Source: DUOX01 sp050944015 (lineage in GTDB: Bacteria; Bacillota; Clostridia; Oscillospirales; Oscillospiraceae). From it: a DNA stretch of 23,458 nucleotides. The position numbers and the translations under genes are program-made. Positions 22,234 through 23,458 of the stretch are shown here, one piece after another; position 1 is the stretch's first letter, and each line of letters opens with the position of its first letter. The notes below the pieces were generated by a model. That model had not been told where the DNA came from. It ran no database searches and saw nothing but the letters and a program-made list of their open reading frames with translations. The stretch lies in NCBI GenBank assembly GCA_050944015.1, contig JBMNQG010000033.1, forward strand, positions 1-23,458. Reading direction: 5' to 3'.

Positions 22234-22267
22234 ACCCCCCGTCTTTGTGAAAAGCGGGGGGTTTTTC
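22234..22267 (+). terminator. Intrinsic terminator after the lipoprotein gene
   Basis: ACCCCCCG (22234-22241) pairs with CGGGGGGT (22255-22262), extended by CTTT/AAAG past a bulged T. Five T residues follow (22262-22266). Confidence 0.9.
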
Positions 22268-22294
22268 TATTTGCGCGGGAAAATGCATTGTCGC

Positions 22295-22324
22295 TTGTAA
22301 AAAAGCGCGCGTTGCGTATATAAT
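22295..22324 (+). promoter_or_regulatory. Promoter of the AAA+ ATPase gene
   Basis: TTGTAA (22295-22300) and TATAAT (22319-22324), 18 bp apart, about 52 bases before the ATG. The spacer is GC-rich (AAAAGCGCGCGTTGCGTA). Confidence 0.6.
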
Positions 22325-22376
22325 ACAAAAAGAAGGGATTGCTAAAGCTTCCCTGCGTCATATTGGAGGAACTAAT

Positions 22377-23458
22377 ATGCCAACTTTATGGAGACGTTCT
22401 CCGGAAGAGCTTCACAGGACGTATATAGCCAATACCGAGGCTTTCTATAAAGCAGCCGGGCGCAGCCTGGCCCCAGAACTGGACAGTTTTATCCAGCAGT
22501 GCGCGATACAGCTCTGGAGCAGGAGCGGTAAAATCACCCAGGAGCACGTAGACTCAATCAACCAGCTCTATTCCAAGGGAAGACCGCAACCCAGGCGGCT
22601 TTTGTGGGAGCTGACCGGTGAAATCTGCAGGGCGGGCGATTTTCTTCCACCTCTTTTTTTCTGGGCGCTGGCGGAAAAGGACTCGAAAAGCGGCTCAGTC
22701 AATTCCCGCCTTTTCATCCGCATGCTGACGAACATACTGCTGTACCTTGCCGCCGTGGACGACGAGGTGACCTTCAGCGAGGCGGAGTTTATAACCGAGT
22801 GCGTGGAAAAGCTCACCGCCATCTGCGACAGCGCGGGGGTTAATAAGTCCAAGCCCGCTTTGAACGCCGCGGACTTCGTCACCAGCGGCGAGCCCTCCTT
22901 CAAGGACAAGCACCCTTCGGCCCCCCTTCAGAGCCCCGGTGCCGGAGCTCCCTCCCTTAGCCCTGCTCCAGCCGGCAAAGCGGAGGACAAGCCGGACCTT
23001 GACAGCCTGATGGCGCAGCTGGAGGAGCTGGTGGGTCTGGATGATGTCAAGAAGGACTTGAAAAGCCTTATAAACCTTATCAAGGTGCGGCAGCTCCGGA
23101 AGGAGCAGGGGCTGCCGGTGCCCCCCATGTCACTGCACCTTGTGTTCATGGGCAATCCCGGTACGGGCAAGACCACCGTCGCCAGAATCCTGGGCGGCCT
23201 TTACGCCGCCATAGGGGTCCTCAGCCGGGGCCAGCTGGTGGAGGTGGACCGCTCCGGCCTGGTGGCGGGCTACGTTGGGCAGACCGCCATAAAGACCAAA
23301 GAAGTTATAAACTCCGCCCTGGGGGGCGTGCTGTTCATCGACGAGGCCTATTCCCTGGCCGCCGGCGGGGAAAACGACTTCGGCAGGGAGGCCGTTGAAA
23401 TCCTGCTGAAGGCCATGGAGGACCACAGGGACGACCTTGTGGTGATAGTGGCGGGCTA
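22377..23458 (+). CDS. CbxX/CfxQ-type AAA+ ATPase with TerB-like N-terminal region (cut by window edge)
   Basis: The first 360 codons are present; the gene runs off the right edge with no stop. It starts at ATG 22377, with GGAGGA 6 bases upstream. Residues 1-~165 are helical and contain LLYLAAVDDEVTFSEAEFITECVEKL (near 120-145), which resembles the acidic EF-hand-like core of TerB tellurite-resistance domains. A Pro/Ala-rich linker follows to about 200. The AAA+ module begins LDSLMAQLEELVGLDDVKKDL, with Walker A GNPGTGKTT (259-267), pore-type loop AGYVGQTA, and Walker B LFIDEAYSLA (D322, E323). This matches CbxX/CfxQ ATPases, known as Rubisco activases and as EccA in ESX secretion. No Rubisco gene is visible. 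The job is unknown. Confidence 0.85.
   Translation, partial: MPTLWRRSPEELHRTYIANTEAFYKAAGRSLAPELDSFIQQCAIQLWSRSGKITQEHVDSINQLYSKGRPQPRRLLWELTGEICRAGDFLPPLFFWALAEKDSKSGSVNSRLFIRMLTNILLYLAAVDDEVTFSEAEFITECVEKLTAICDSAGVNKSKPALNAADFVTSGEPSFKDKHPSAPLQSPGAGAPSLSPAPAGKAEDKPDLDSLMAQLEELVGLDDVKKDLKSLINLIKVRQLRKEQGLPVPPMSLHLVFMGNPGTGKTTVARILGGLYAAIGVLSRGQLVEVDRSGLVAGYVGQTAIKTKEVINSALGGVLFIDEAYSLAAGGENDFGREAVEILLKAMEDHRDDLVVIVAG

Overview
The window looks like chromosomal DNA from an anaerobic, low-oxygen-adapted Firmicute of the class Clostridia (probably an Oscillospiraceae-type gut organism; this is inference). The evidence is the strong AGGAGG-type ribosome binding sites, a Noc/Spo0J-type ParB, VanW and CsaB cell-surface proteins, a MerR regulator, a CoA-transferase operon, and GC-rich coding sequence separated by AT-rich intergenic stretches. 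No rRNA, tRNA, CRISPR array, phage or insertion sequence was found.

Layout. Positions 1-185 hold an array of 21-bp AT-rich direct repeats abutting the stop of a noc/parB-like gene (186-1034, minus). The next 296 bases contain no protein gene, but they carry a minus-strand promoter and a strong intrinsic terminator about 100 bases apart, which looks like a small RNA or an attenuated noc leader. A solitary fumarase-alpha-like gene follows (1331-2176) and appears to have lost two of the three cysteines that bind the [4Fe-4S] cluster. A MerR-family gene (2178-2990, minus) is divergent from a catabolic operon (3131-6397): cyclase-family metal hydrolase, 3-hydroxyacyl-CoA-dehydrogenase-like enzyme, and both subunits of a 3-oxoacid CoA-transferase. 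The operon promoter has the 19-bp spacer and central palindrome typical of MerR control. A sodium:solute symporter (6584-7972) lies behind two hairpins and probably imports the substrate. Together these suggest uptake, ring or amide opening, oxidation of a hydroxy acid and CoA activation of the resulting 3-oxo acid. The exact substrate cannot be read from the sequence.

The middle holds a small DUF378 membrane protein (8074-8286). A tightly coupled minus-strand pair follows: a histidine phosphatase-GNAT fusion and a metallophosphoesterase with an SH3-like tail (8434-10666). These diverge, from overlapping promoters, from a large GT4-CsaB fusion (10799-13027) that probably acts in pyruvylated cell-wall polysaccharide synthesis.

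The right half is mostly minus strand: metG (13102-15063), a membrane-anchored VanW protein with a repetitive Ser/Pro/Glu tail, hemW, htpG and an alpha/beta hydrolase. The last two genes are on the plus strand: a lipoprotein (21368-22219), and a CbxX/CfxQ-type AAA+ ATPase with a TerB-like N-terminal region (22377 onward) that is cut by the window edge.
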